A stretch of DNA of 17,232 bases from JADFOB01 sp964651325. Its GTDB lineage: Bacteria; Planctomycetota; Phycisphaerae; UBA1845. The notes beneath the pieces are model-generated. The model worked only from the letters and a program-made list of their open reading frames with translations, was not told where the DNA came from and did not search any database. Made by a program: the position numbers and the translations under genes. Within the stretch, counting starts at the first letter, position 1. Every line of letters begins with the position of its first letter. This document shows, piece by piece, positions 1-7,812 of the stretch. The stretch is from positions 1 through 17,232 of the forward strand of contig CAZYXP010000063.1 in assembly GCA_964651325.1 (NCBI GenBank), given 5' to 3'.

Positions 1-17
1 CAAGAAATCCGCTGCGC

Positions 18-1454
18 TCAACATCCACCGGTTAGAAGGTAGATCTTGTCACGCCAGCCCAGATAGACCGTTCCCTTTAACGATCGGACGAGATCCCGCA
101 TCTGATTCGGCAGCGTTTTGGTGAACGCCTCCGCCTCGGGCGTGCCCGGAACGATACGAACATCGTGCGCCAACTCCTTATTAACCAGACGCGCGCCCTC
201 AAAGTCTTCAACGATGTCATTGGCCACCCATGTGCTCATCGAGCTACCGGTGAATCGAATGAAATAGTCGAACGCATCCACTTCCGCGACGCGAGACTCC
301 ACCAATGCAACCGTTGCCCCGAGCGGGGTGAATGTGAACCCCAACGCCTCGGCCTTTTTGCGAATGGCGCTGCGGATCGCGATATCGAAACTGCCGATGT
401 TCGTCTTTGCCTGACGCGCTAACTCCTTTGTAAGCAGGATCTGGCGACGCTGATCGAGTTCGTTGATCTGACTCCGCACCTTCGTGCGTCGCTTCTGCAT
501 GGCATCGATCTTTGACACTCGCTGGGCGTGCGTGAGTGTCCGCATGTATTCGGGCAGGTCCTTCTCTTCCACCTTGGCCAAATCAACCTTACCGGCGCGG
601 GTCGCATCGACGAGGTCCCACCCGCACGAATACAGCTTGCCGGCCTTCGTCGCGGCTCGTGATGCCGCGTTTGCGAAGTTCAGCTGCACTGCGTTGGCGT
701 CCTGCGCCGCCTGGTTCGAGCAACCGGCCTGGCCCGCGGTGCCGAAGGGAATATAGGTTGCGTTGAGCTCAGCGGAGAGCTTGATCAGTGCCTGGTCGTA
801 GGGCGTCGCAATCACAAACGCTCCGTTGTCCTGGTCGATCATGGCGAACTCACCGTCGCCCAACCTGGCAAGCTCCCTCCAGCCCGGCCTCACTTCACTG
901 TCATCATCGCCGTAGACGCAATAGATCGAGTTCACATCGATCCCGCGTTTGGTCGCCTCCTTGCATACGGTGCGGGCGGCAACCTGATCGTCCTGGTCGG
1001 CGGACTCGTTCCCTGCCACAAAGACCATTCGCAACGTGTCGGCGGATGGGTGCCAATCGAGTTCCTGTAAGGCAGTCTGCACCACGCGCCCGACAAGCTC
1101 AGTGCCCCCGTTCGTCGTCAACCCAAAGAGCATCTGCGAGACGGTGTCGAGATCCTCGGTGAATGGTGTTTCGACTTTGACCCAACCATTCTCCGGGTTG
1201 TGCCTGTCATTGCCATAGCTGAGCAGGGCCACTCGAAGTTTCGGCGTGGGCTCGGCCTTGGCGAGATCGTTGACGATTGCCCAAAGCTTTTGCCGCGCAG
1301 AATTGATCAGGCCGTCCATCGAGCCGCTGGTATCGAGACAGATCGCCAGCTCGACGACACGGTTTTCGGACCCGCTATGCGGTACGGATGCGGCGCGAAC
1401 ACAAGTACATAGGGAAAACGATGCGATAGAGAACAACAATACGGTGCGAGTCAT
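18..1454 (-). CDS. Secreted von Willebrand factor A (VWA) domain protein
   Basis: The 478-residue product begins with a Sec signal peptide (hydrophobic residues 4-18, likely cleavage near Ala21-Ala22) and so acts outside the cytoplasm. A VWA domain covers roughly residues 33-230. The first metal-binding (MIDAS) motif is clear as D41-T-S43-G-S45, and T118 in a GGTEL context fits the second. The third, usually an Asp in a strand-end turn, reads AGNES here, so metal binding may be altered. Residues about 305-345 are rich in Lys, Arg, Gln and Leu and look helical or coiled-coil; the rest of the C-terminal half is unassigned. The ATG at 1454 is preceded on the minus strand by AAAGGG at about 7 nt spacing. 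VWA domains usually mediate metal-dependent protein binding; the partner is unknown. It is transcribed divergently from the thioredoxin-like lipoprotein gene. The domain call is firm; the role is not known. Confidence 0.88.
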   Translation of the reverse strand: MTRTVLLFSIASFSLCTCVRAASVPHSGSENRVVELAICLDTSGSMDGLINSARQKLWAIVNDLAKAEPTPKLRVALLSYGNDRHNPENGWVKVETPFTEDLDTVSQMLFGLTTNGGTELVGRVVQTALQELDWHPSADTLRMVFVAGNESADQDDQVAARTVCKEATKRGIDVNSIYCVYGDDDSEVRPGWRELARLGDGEFAMIDQDNGAFVIATPYDQALIKLSAELNATYIPFGTAGQAGCSNQAAQDANAVQLNFANAASRAATKAGKLYSCGWDLVDATRAGKVDLAKVEEKDLPEYMRTLTHAQRVSKIDAMQKRRTKVRSQINELDQRRQILLTKELARQAKTNIGSFDIAIRSAIRKKAEALGFTFTPLGATVALVESRVAEVDAFDYFIRFTGSSMSTWVANDIVEDFEGARLVNKELAHDVRIVPGTPEAEAFTKTLPNQMRDLVRSLKGTVYLGWRDKIYLLTGGC

Positions 1455-1638
1455 GAGATTACCCTTTCAATGGATTCGAGTCTTCAACTACGATGTAGTA
1501 GAGCAGGCCGAGTGGGCCAATAGCGGAATCGAGGAAAGAACCCGACCGTTACGCGAGTGTTACGGGCGGGTCGTGAAGAAACTCGTAGAATCTCGCGAGC
1601 CCGTGGGTACGAAATCCCGAAGAGAGTGCAACACGCCC

Positions 1639-2283
1639 ATGCGAAACATGTTCTCTAGCGTCGTGATCACGACCACATTTTTGGCAGCATCTTGCGACCA
1701 GCGAGAGAATCAGCGCACCGAAAGCCGATTAAGAGGTACCGTGCCCAGCCTGGCCGGCGGGGTGCCGATGTCATCCCAAGCAGCGGATTTGCTTGGGAAA
1801 CGTCTTGTGTTGGACGAACTCGATTGCCTGAATACACCCGACAACAAGCCCCCCGAGCCGGCAGCCAAGGTGACGCTGGTTCGCTGGTGGACGGACACCT
1901 GCCCATCATGCGCGATGTCCCTTCCCGCCATAGATCAACTACGCAGGGAATTCGCTACGAGAGGGCTACAGACACTGGCGGTGTATCATCCCAAGCGGCC
2001 CCGCAACGTGACCGCACATGAGGTACTGCAAATGGCAAAGGCAATCGGCTACACAGGGTGGGTGGCGACCGATCCACAATGGAAAACCCTGCAGCGGGTG
2101 TACCTGGGCACCGACGAACGGCGAAGCACAAGCGTATGCTTCTTGCTCGATGGAAAGGGCGTGATCCGCTACGTGCACCCCGGACCCGCGTTCGGCCGGA
2201 CGGATGATCCCGATAAGGTCCAACTTAATCAAGACTATTTGCACCTAGTCGCGGCGATCAAGGCGATACTCGCGGAACCCTAG
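1639..2283 (+). CDS. Thioredoxin-like (TlpA/ResA-type) lipoprotein
   Basis: The frame is open from 1246, but the part before 1639 lies antisense to the VWA gene start and has no signal sequence. The ATG at 1639 is chosen because it begins a classic lipoprotein signal: a short hydrophobic stretch ending in LAASC, lipidated Cys19. A purine-rich GAAGAGAG lies about 12 nt upstream. The 214-residue product carries a thioredoxin fold with a WW-T-D-T-CPSC active site (Cys88, Cys91) followed by the usual helix, and a later strand ending in DGKGVIRY. Family knowledge: membrane-tethered TlpA/ResA proteins reduce or exchange disulfides outside the cytoplasmic membrane, including the CxxCH cysteines of apocytochromes. 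With three multiheme cytochromes encoded downstream, a role in cytochrome maturation is attractive but inferred. The sigma-factor gene starts about 65 nt downstream on the same strand, so co-transcription is possible. Confidence 0.85.
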   Translation: MRNMFSSVVITTTFLAASCDQRENQRTESRLRGTVPSLAGGVPMSSQAADLLGKRLVLDELDCLNTPDNKPPEPAAKVTLVRWWTDTCPSCAMSLPAIDQLRREFATRGLQTLAVYHPKRPRNVTAHEVLQMAKAIGYTGWVATDPQWKTLQRVYLGTDERRSTSVCFLLDGKGVIRYVHPGPAFGRTDDPDKVQLNQDYLHLVAAIKAILAEP

Positions 2284-2348
2284 CTTTTCTGAATTCGTCA
2301 GTAATAGGATCTCGCTTCCAATCTACTAATAAGATAGAACCGTCCGGA

Positions 2349-2909
2349 GTGGTTTCGGAGTTGACTGTGGGGGATGGAAAATCGGACGCCGATCTCGTTC
2401 GTGAGGCGCTTTTAGGGCGTACCGGTGCGTACGCGCTGTTGGTGCACAGGTGGAGTGCGCGCGTGTTGGCGGTCTGCCACGCGCGGGTTGGAAACGCTTC
2501 CACGGCAGAAGACCTGGCGCAGGAAACCCTGCTACGCGCCCTCCGCGCGCTGAGATCGATCCGCGATCCAGACCGCTTCGGAGCTTGGATCTGCGGGATT
2601 GCGACACGAACCAGTCTCGACTGGCTAAAATCAAAACAGCGAACCGAAGTATCGACCGATGCCTTGGAAACGCTGGCCGGTGAGGCCCAACCTCATGGAA
2701 AAGACTCCAATGAAGCCTGGGATCAACTGTATCAGGAGATTGGACAACTGCCCTCGGCGTGTCGAGAGGTACTCATGCTATACTACTACAGTGAATCGAC
2801 GTACCAGGAACTGGGGGAAATGCTGGGTGTGTCGGCCGCCACGATCAACGCGAGGCTGACGAAGGCACGGAAGCTGCTGCGGCACCGGTTGTCCGAGGCT
2901 GGGAGTTGA
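2349..2909 (+). CDS. ECF-family RNA polymerase sigma factor
   Basis: This 186-residue protein has the two-domain layout of an extracytoplasmic-function sigma factor. Region 2 (about residues 24-95) includes the AEDLAQETLLRALR segment and the RFGAWICGIA stretch typical of core binding and -10 recognition. Region 4 (about 125-182) is a helix-turn-helix with STYQELGEMLGVSAATINAR. There is no region 1 or 3 and no C-terminal extension. The start is uncertain: the longest frame begins with GTG at 2349, whereas GTG at 2367 has a better ribosome binding site (GGAG at 2357-2360, 6 nt spacing) and would remove six residues. The stop at 2907-2909 is 3 nt before the ATG of the anti-sigma gene, indicating one operon with translational coupling. 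The stimulus it responds to is not visible in the sequence. Confidence 0.93.
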   Translation: MVSELTVGDGKSDADLVREALLGRTGAYALLVHRWSARVLAVCHARVGNASTAEDLAQETLLRALRALRSIRDPDRFGAWICGIATRTSLDWLKSKQRTEVSTDALETLAGEAQPHGKDSNEAWDQLYQEIGQLPSACREVLMLYYYSESTYQELGEMLGVSAATINARLTKARKLLRHRLSEAGS

Positions 2910-2912
2910 ACG

Positions 2913-3665
2913 ATGAACTGTGAACAAAGTTTGTCACTGATCAACGCCCGCATGGACGGCGAGCTTCTGCTTGACGACCGGCATCGCTTGACAGCACATT
3001 TGGGTGAATGTGCGAGCTGCCGCGCGGCGGCGGACCAGATGGAGCGTGACGATCGCGAACTGACGCGCATTTTCGGCGATCGACAACGCGCGGCATCCGC
3101 AGTTGCCGATCAGGTGCTGGAAGCGTGGTTTGAGGAAACGCCGGCACCTTCGCGCCGGTGGGCTCTCGTACGATGGGCGCCCGCCTTCGCAGCAGGTTTC
3201 GCCATGGCGTTTCTGCTGTTCGGAGCGCGCACGTGGATCGGTTCGAACGGGGGATACGAGAAGAAACGTGCACGTGCCCTAGTGGGCGAGTGGAAACAGA
3301 GCGACTTTCCGCGCGAAGTCGAGCTGCATCTTCGGTCACTTGGATCCGCATCTGCGGCACCTCTGGCAAATGCCGTTCAAACTTGGGAGGGTGAGCCCAA
3401 CGACGAGTGGCGGCTCGGGGCGGCTCGCGTGCTTTGTGACCTCGCGGATGCATCGCAGATCCCCACGCTAATCGACCTGCTTGGCGATACCTCTCCCGAG
3501 ATTCGCGCGCTCACTGAGGCTTCACTGGTTCGACTGACAGGCCGCCGACGAGTTGAACCAATTGAGCCAACACTTCAACAGGCCGCCACGTGTTCGAATC
3601 CGCAGGTCGAATGGCGCGAGTGGTGGAACAAGAACAAGGAGCGGCTCGAGCGACCGGATGGTTAG
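2913..3665 (+). CDS. Transmembrane zinc-finger anti-sigma factor with HEAT-like C-terminal domain
   Basis: The 250-residue protein starts with a putative zinc-finger (zf-HC2/ZAS) domain: Cys3, then H29-x3-C33-x2-C36. This fold holds ECF sigma factors inactive and in some families releases them on oxidation. One transmembrane helix covers about residues 87-108, placing the zinc finger in the cytoplasm. The C-terminal part (about 138-212) has paired helices with the pattern WRLGAARVLCDLAD and IPTLIDLLGDTSPEIRALTEASLVRLTG, which I read as HEAT-like repeats. It ends with a Trp-rich, charged tail (WREWWNKNKERL). The gene follows the sigma factor by 3 nt, the usual sigma/anti-sigma arrangement. The HEAT-like part could be the periplasmic sensor or a docking surface; that is inference. 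Anti-sigma identity is well supported by motif, position and topology. Confidence 0.88.
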   Translation: MNCEQSLSLINARMDGELLLDDRHRLTAHLGECASCRAAADQMERDDRELTRIFGDRQRAASAVADQVLEAWFEETPAPSRRWALVRWAPAFAAGFAMAFLLFGARTWIGSNGGYEKKRARALVGEWKQSDFPREVELHLRSLGSASAAPLANAVQTWEGEPNDEWRLGAARVLCDLADASQIPTLIDLLGDTSPEIRALTEASLVRLTGRRRVEPIEPTLQQAATCSNPQVEWREWWNKNKERLERPDG

Positions 3666-3747
3666 TCACCGGAGAGGTCTTCGAGCATGTTTGCTTGCCG
3701 ATTGCCACCCTACGATGAGTTTTCGCGGGCAGGTGAGGTTGCGTCGC

Positions 3748-3763
3748 CACAGGCCAGCCTGTG
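3748..3763. terminator. 16-bp perfect palindrome between convergent genes, possible terminator
   Basis: CACAGGC and GCCTGTG are separated by CA, forming a perfect inverted repeat in the 220-bp gap between the anti-sigma gene (plus) and the multiheme cytochrome gene (minus). The position between converging genes fits a bidirectional terminator. There is no T-run on either side, so a Rho-independent function is doubtful and a protein-binding site is equally possible. Nothing else was recognised in 3666-3885. Confidence 0.25.
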
Positions 3764-3885
3764 TTCCACAAGAAGTTGGGGTGAAGCAGGTACAGTTCGA
3801 GATTCGACGCAACTGAGCGGCGGACGTCTGCGGGGAAGTCCCATAGGGCTCGCTCCGCTTCAACTCGCGTGGCGGCGGGCGACGC

Positions 3886-4401
3886 CTACCGGTGGCAGTG
3901 AACGCAATCTTTAATCAGGCCATGGTCCGCGTGGCAATTGACGCAAGCACTCATTCTCATGACCAACCTGGCCCGAGGAGGGGGACGGACCAGCGTCTCC
4001 TGATCCTTATGGCATATGAGGCATTCGAGCTTAGCGGCGGTCACGTGGCGGCGGTGGGAGAAGAAGACATCCGGCCTCGTCACCGCGACCCTACCCCATG
4101 GAATTTCTTGATCGGCGTCCTCGAATTCAAAGAGCAAGTCCTTTTGGGGATGGGTGCCTTGCTCTTCGTCGATGTCGTGGCAGTCCAAACAAATGGCCTT
4201 GCCGGGAATGCCGGCAAACACGCTCGTTTCGGCATTCAAATGGCACTCAAGACACTCCATCTTGGCCTGTTTCAGGTGAACCGTGTGATTGAACGCGATG
4301 GGTTGCACAACGCGTGGACCGCGCATCATGACGCCATATCCCACCGCGGTCATGCCCATTACGACCACAAGCGCCGCGAGCGCGGCAAGCATTCTTTTCA
4401 T
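3886..4401 (-). CDS. Membrane-anchored pentaheme c-type cytochrome (ActA/QrcA/c3-like)
   Basis: Last gene of the respiratory operon. The ATG at 4401 is preferred over one at 4437 because GAGGAAAA lies about 7 nt upstream and the protein then starts with a clean signal-anchor (MKRM followed by a hydrophobic helix, about 5-25). The 171-residue product has five CxxCH haem sites at Cys50, 71, 127, 153 and 166. Two copies of an F-x-H-x2-H...C-x2-C-H arrangement (His39/His42 before haem 1, His116/His119 before haem 3) are typical of cytochrome c3/c7-type bis-His packing. A small pentaheme cytochrome with one N-terminal helix matches ActA of alternative complex III and is also similar in style to QrcA of the Qrc complex. 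It probably exchanges electrons between the membrane complex and a periplasmic partner. Haem count and topology are seen; the ActA-like assignment is inferred from the neighbours. Confidence 0.88.
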   Translation of the reverse strand: MKRMLAALAALVVVMGMTAVGYGVMMRGPRVVQPIAFNHTVHLKQAKMECLECHLNAETSVFAGIPGKAICLDCHDIDEEQGTHPQKDLLFEFEDADQEIPWGRVAVTRPDVFFSHRRHVTAAKLECLICHKDQETLVRPPPRARLVMRMSACVNCHADHGLIKDCVHCHR

Positions 4402-4475
4402 CGTGAGTTTTCCTCGTCCAAGCCTCCACCGAATCAACAGCGCGAGCGCCGCTGGGGTGGCCGCACTCGAATTCT

Positions 4476-5696
4476 CTATTCGCCCTGACCCTCTGCGTGG
4501 GCGACGTTGTTCAGAAACGCCAGCAAATCCATCATTTCGCTATCATGAAACACGGGCCACGAAACACCTGCCTCGGTCATGCGCTCAAGCATCGCGCCAC
4601 CGTGGTTCCACATCGCCGCCGCCATGTCGGCCGGACCCCCGTTCCCCTGCAACTCGGTCAGGGGCGGCCCCACGGAATCGGCCATCTGATCGGAATCATG
4701 GCACTGCACACAACCTTTTTGCTCGAAAACCACGCGTCCTCTTCCCGCGTCGCCCTGCGCCGTGGAGTGGCCCAAGACCAGCACGTAAGCCAGGATATCT
4801 GCTAGTTCCTGCGCCGTAAGCGGTTGTCGCGCCACTTCGTGTTCGCGCATGGCCGCAGCCATTTGGGGCGAATGATTCCACATCCGTGCCGTCAAGGCGC
4901 CCACTGATTTGGGCAGCTCGCGCCGCGTCAGGTCCGGGCCGGTCCCCGGATGGCATTCCCCGCACCCTTTGTCTTGGAACAGCACCCGGCCAAGACGCTG
5001 ATCGCCGGGCCGCAGGTATTCTCGCTCGCCTGAACTGCCGACGCTGCGCACGTAGGCAAGAATGTGAATGATGTCGTCGCCCTGCAGCTTGGGCCAAGCG
5101 ATCCCCGATTGCCTCATGGCCTTCTCCATCATCGGTGCGTGCTCCCACATCATTTGGGCCCACGCGACGGGATTGGCGAAGCGGCCCCACTTGGCCAAAT
5201 CGGGTCCGACGCCTTCCAAAGAACTGCCAATATCGTGACATTCTGTGCACCCTTTGGCTTGCAAGACGCGTTCGCCACGTTGCGCGTTGCCTGTGTCATC
5301 AAGCTGCCGCGCAAAAAACAGCAGCGCAAACAGATCGTCCATCTCGTCGTGCGTGAGCGTGGTCGGCGGGCGTCCAGTCTGTTCCATGCGGCCCAACATC
5401 TTCGGAATGTGGTTCCACATCACGCCGGCGAGTTGAGCGCCGGATTGTTGCTTGGACGCCGTTCGGCCAAGGTCGGGGCCGACGCGACCGCCTTGGCCCC
5501 AGATGGCGTGACATTCGGCGCAACGCTTGGTATGGAACACGCGCCAGCCGGCCATGACATCCGCCGACCGGGCCGACGCGATTGAGCCTGTTTGCGCGCA
5601 AACCACACCGGCACAGCCGGACCAGGCCAAAAGCCCGAGCCACCAAGCGGCGCCCGAAGAAAACCGTAGCGTCCGATTCGTGCAGGTGGTCATCAT
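4476..5696 (-). CDS. Tetraheme cytochrome built from four tandem monoheme domains
   Basis: The 406-residue exported protein (signal peptide about 1-34, ending ...CAQ) is a chain of four cytochrome c class I-like domains. CxxCH sites start at Cys59, Cys150, Cys245 and Cys329, a spacing of 84-95 residues. Each domain then has an M-W-[NE]-H motif (residues 93, 183, 272, 362) followed 4 residues later by Met (about 100, 190, 279, 369), the likely axial ligand, and ends in an amphipathic helix such as DILAYV or DLLAFL. The ATG at 5696 overlaps the NrfD stop codon as ATGA, with GGGAG about 7 nt upstream, indicating translational coupling. It takes the position where ActE-like monoheme cytochromes occur in alternative complex III operons, but with four fused units. 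It likely carries electrons in the periplasm between the membrane complex and an oxidase or reductase. Confidence 0.9.
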   Translation of the reverse strand: MMTTCTNRTLRFSSGAAWWLGLLAWSGCAGVVCAQTGSIASARSADVMAGWRVFHTKRCAECHAIWGQGGRVGPDLGRTASKQQSGAQLAGVMWNHIPKMLGRMEQTGRPPTTLTHDEMDDLFALLFFARQLDDTGNAQRGERVLQAKGCTECHDIGSSLEGVGPDLAKWGRFANPVAWAQMMWEHAPMMEKAMRQSGIAWPKLQGDDIIHILAYVRSVGSSGEREYLRPGDQRLGRVLFQDKGCGECHPGTGPDLTRRELPKSVGALTARMWNHSPQMAAAMREHEVARQPLTAQELADILAYVLVLGHSTAQGDAGRGRVVFEQKGCVQCHDSDQMADSVGPPLTELQGNGGPADMAAAMWNHGGAMLERMTEAGVSWPVFHDSEMMDLLAFLNNVAHAEGQGE

Positions 5697-7075
5697 GATA
5701 CGGCTCCCGCTTTTTCGCGAACGGTCGTGGGCACTGTGGGGTCCGGCAAGTAGGTCTTGAGTCGCTCGGTCACCTCCGAGATAGATTTCTCACGACCTTC
5801 CTGAACCTCCCAAATGGAGACGATCGGGAATACTTTTGTAAACAGGACGTACATGAGCGTGAACGAGGCAAAGCACGCGGCCAGGATGCTCCACTCCACC
5901 CAACTCGGCGAATAGACGATGTCCTCCGCGTGCGGCAGCCGCGGCTGCGACAGCGAAGGCACGACAATGATGAACCGCTCCAGATACATCCCGATGTTCA
6001 CGGAGATGGACGCGATGACCGCTCCAAGAATGGTCCGCGTACGACGATTGCTCAAAATCGCCACGGGAATCACGAAACACGTGGTCACCATCGTCCAGAA
6101 ATGCCACGCGTAAGGCCCGGTGACCTTCATCCAAAAGATGGCCATGTGAGCCGGTTCATTGCCATAAAACGTGGTGAGAAACTCCGATACCGTGAAGTAG
6201 AACCAGGCGAAGCACATGATCAGCAGGAGCAGCGCCAGATTGTTGAAGTGGAGATCCTTAAGGTAATTACCCAGACCGTAAACCCAGCGAATCAGCGCCA
6301 TGGCCACGATCAACGCGGCGATGCCCGAGAAAATCGCGCCCACGACAAAATAGGGGCCGAAAATCGCGCTGTGCCACATGGGTTGAACCGTCATCGCAAA
6401 GACAAAACTCACGACCGTGTGAACGGACACGGCGACCGGAATGACCAAGATGGCCATGACGCTAATGATGCGATCGAGAATCCGATGTTGCTTGGGCGTT
6501 CCCGTCCAGCCGAGGGCGAGCGTTCTGTAAAACCACGGCCACTTGTTGGTATGGTCGCGGATGATCGCAATGTCGGGGATGAGTGGAAGGTACAGGTAGG
6601 TCGTACTCATGGTCAGATAGAGTGTGATGCTGCACACATCCCACAGCAGCGGTGACACGAAATGAGGGTGCATGACGACGTTGAGCATCCGATCGGGTCG
6701 TCCGAGGTCAATCAGGACATTCCCGACGCCGAACATGATCACCATGACCGTGATGACTTCGGCCGAACGCGTGATGGTACGCCGCCATTCCGCACCACAG
6801 AGGCGCAGTACGGCGGAAATGAGCGTTCCGGCGTGGCTGATGCCGATGAAGAACACGAAATTGGTGATGTAAAAACCCCAATAGACGGGTCTTCCGAGCC
6901 CGGTCACCCCCAATCCCTCGCGGTACTGATGAATGTACGCGAACACGCCGAGCCCGATGATGCTCATCAGCGCGGCAACTGTAACATAGAACTTCGGAGT
7001 CGTTTTTAGAATCGGCTCCAACAGGATCGCATCTTCCGCCAGAAGAGGCGGTGTCTGCCTCGTGCGCGCCGCCAC
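5693..7075 (-). CDS. NrfD/ActC-like integral membrane quinone-interacting subunit
   Basis: The 460-residue protein has about ten hydrophobic helices, more than the eight of PsrC and in line with ActC and QrcD. Family hallmarks are visible: a second helix with FVFFIGISHAGTLISAVL, an FGVGNVLIDLGRPDR stretch after the third, LLWDV before the fourth, and SVHTVVSFVFA in the fifth. In structurally studied relatives such residues line the quinone site and a possible proton path. The start is GTG at 7075 with GGGAGGG about 9 nt upstream, and the gene begins 1 nt after the ferredoxin stop. It overlaps the next cytochrome gene by 4 nt. Role: quinol oxidation or quinone reduction, passing electrons to or from the ferredoxin subunit. 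The soluble tail after about residue 430 is charged and probably cytoplasmic. ActC-like is preferred to PsrC-like by size and operon content. Confidence 0.93.
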   Translation of the reverse strand: MAARTRQTPPLLAEDAILLEPILKTTPKFYVTVAALMSIIGLGVFAYIHQYREGLGVTGLGRPVYWGFYITNFVFFIGISHAGTLISAVLRLCGAEWRRTITRSAEVITVMVIMFGVGNVLIDLGRPDRMLNVVMHPHFVSPLLWDVCSITLYLTMSTTYLYLPLIPDIAIIRDHTNKWPWFYRTLALGWTGTPKQHRILDRIISVMAILVIPVAVSVHTVVSFVFAMTVQPMWHSAIFGPYFVVGAIFSGIAALIVAMALIRWVYGLGNYLKDLHFNNLALLLLIMCFAWFYFTVSEFLTTFYGNEPAHMAIFWMKVTGPYAWHFWTMVTTCFVIPVAILSNRRTRTILGAVIASISVNIGMYLERFIIVVPSLSQPRLPHAEDIVYSPSWVEWSILAACFASFTLMYVLFTKVFPIVSIWEVQEGREKSISEVTERLKTYLPDPTVPTTVREKAGAVS

Positions 7076-7076
7076 G

Positions 7077-7763
7077 TTATTCGCCCTCCCTTAAGTAAAT
7101 CACTTTCGGTTCCGTTCCCAAATCTTCCAAGAGCTTGTACGCTCGCTCGCTGTGCGCCAGCTTGGCCACTTCACTGCTCGTATCAGACAAATCGCCAAAG
7201 ACCATCGCCTCGGTCGGGCACGATTCCACGCAGGCAGGCGTGTATTCGCCGGGGCGCATCGGCCGGTCCTCCGCCGCCGCCTGATCACGAGCATTTTGCA
7301 ATCGGTGGTGACAAAGCGTGCACTTCTCCACCACGCCCTTCGGCCGGACTGAAACGTCCGGATTGAGCTGCCGTTTCATGGGATCGGGCCACTCCGGCTC
7401 GCTCCAATTAAAGTATCGGGCCGTATAAGGACACGCGGTCGTGCAATAGCGGCACCCGATGCACCGGCTGAAGATCTGACCCACGATGCCCTCTTCGCTC
7501 TGGTATGTGGCGGAAACCGGACAAACACGCACGCAGGGCGGGTTGTCGCAGTGAAGGCACGGTCGCGGCAGCAATCGCTCGATCGCCTTGGGGCGCTCCC
7601 CCTCACCGGTGAACGGAATCATCTCCATCCACGCGAAATTCCTACCACGGTGAGCGTCTTCCGGACCCGTGGGTGCAAGGTTGTTCTCCGTCTGACAGGC
7701 GGTTACGCACGCCTGACAGGCCGTACACCGATCCAGATCGATTGTCATGCCCCATTTGGCCAT
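7077..7763 (-). CDS. Four-cluster [4Fe-4S] ferredoxin subunit (PsrB/ActB2/QrcC-like)
   Basis: The 228-residue protein has sixteen cysteines arranged for four cubane clusters: Cys13/16/19/23, 69/72/77/81, 101/104/107/111 and 148/151/178/182. It has no signal peptide, as expected for subunits co-exported with a Tat-dependent partner. The stretch from about 112 to 155, with YTARYFNW, NPDVSVRPKGV and EKCTLC, strongly resembles the ferredoxin-like domain of ActB. In ActB that domain is fused to the molybdopterin-like part; here it is a separate gene, as in Psr and Qrc systems. The ATG at 7763 has CGGAG about 8 nt upstream. The gene lies 49 nt after the molybdopterin-family gene and 1 nt before the NrfD gene. 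It should conduct electrons between the NrfD quinone site and the large subunit or cytochromes. Confidence 0.95.
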   Translation of the reverse strand: MAKWGMTIDLDRCTACQACVTACQTENNLAPTGPEDAHRGRNFAWMEMIPFTGEGERPKAIERLLPRPCLHCDNPPCVRVCPVSATYQSEEGIVGQIFSRCIGCRYCTTACPYTARYFNWSEPEWPDPMKRQLNPDVSVRPKGVVEKCTLCHHRLQNARDQAAAEDRPMRPGEYTPACVESCPTEAMVFGDLSDTSSEVAKLAHSERAYKLLEDLGTEPKVIYLREGE

Positions 7764-7812
7764 CTACACGCTCCGAGTCATTTCTTCCGGAGGCGGCATC
7801 CGCGACGCCTCC

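Noticed and set aside
788..1162. Arg/Ser-rich plus-strand frame opposite the VWA gene
   Set aside because: Typical GC-rich shadow frame with no recognisable domain.
1246..1638. N-terminal extension of the thioredoxin-like lipoprotein frame
   Set aside because: It runs antisense into the VWA gene start and would bury the lipoprotein signal inside the protein; ATG 1639 gives a proper signal.
4402..4437. Upstream ATG (4437) for the pentaheme membrane-anchored cytochrome
   Set aside because: It adds a charged 12-residue leader before the signal-anchor; ATG 4401 has the better ribosome binding site.
5930..6655. 241-residue plus-strand frame opposite the NrfD gene
   Set aside because: Its His/Asp/Arg-rich composition is the mirror of a hydrophobic membrane protein; no domain or ribosome binding site.
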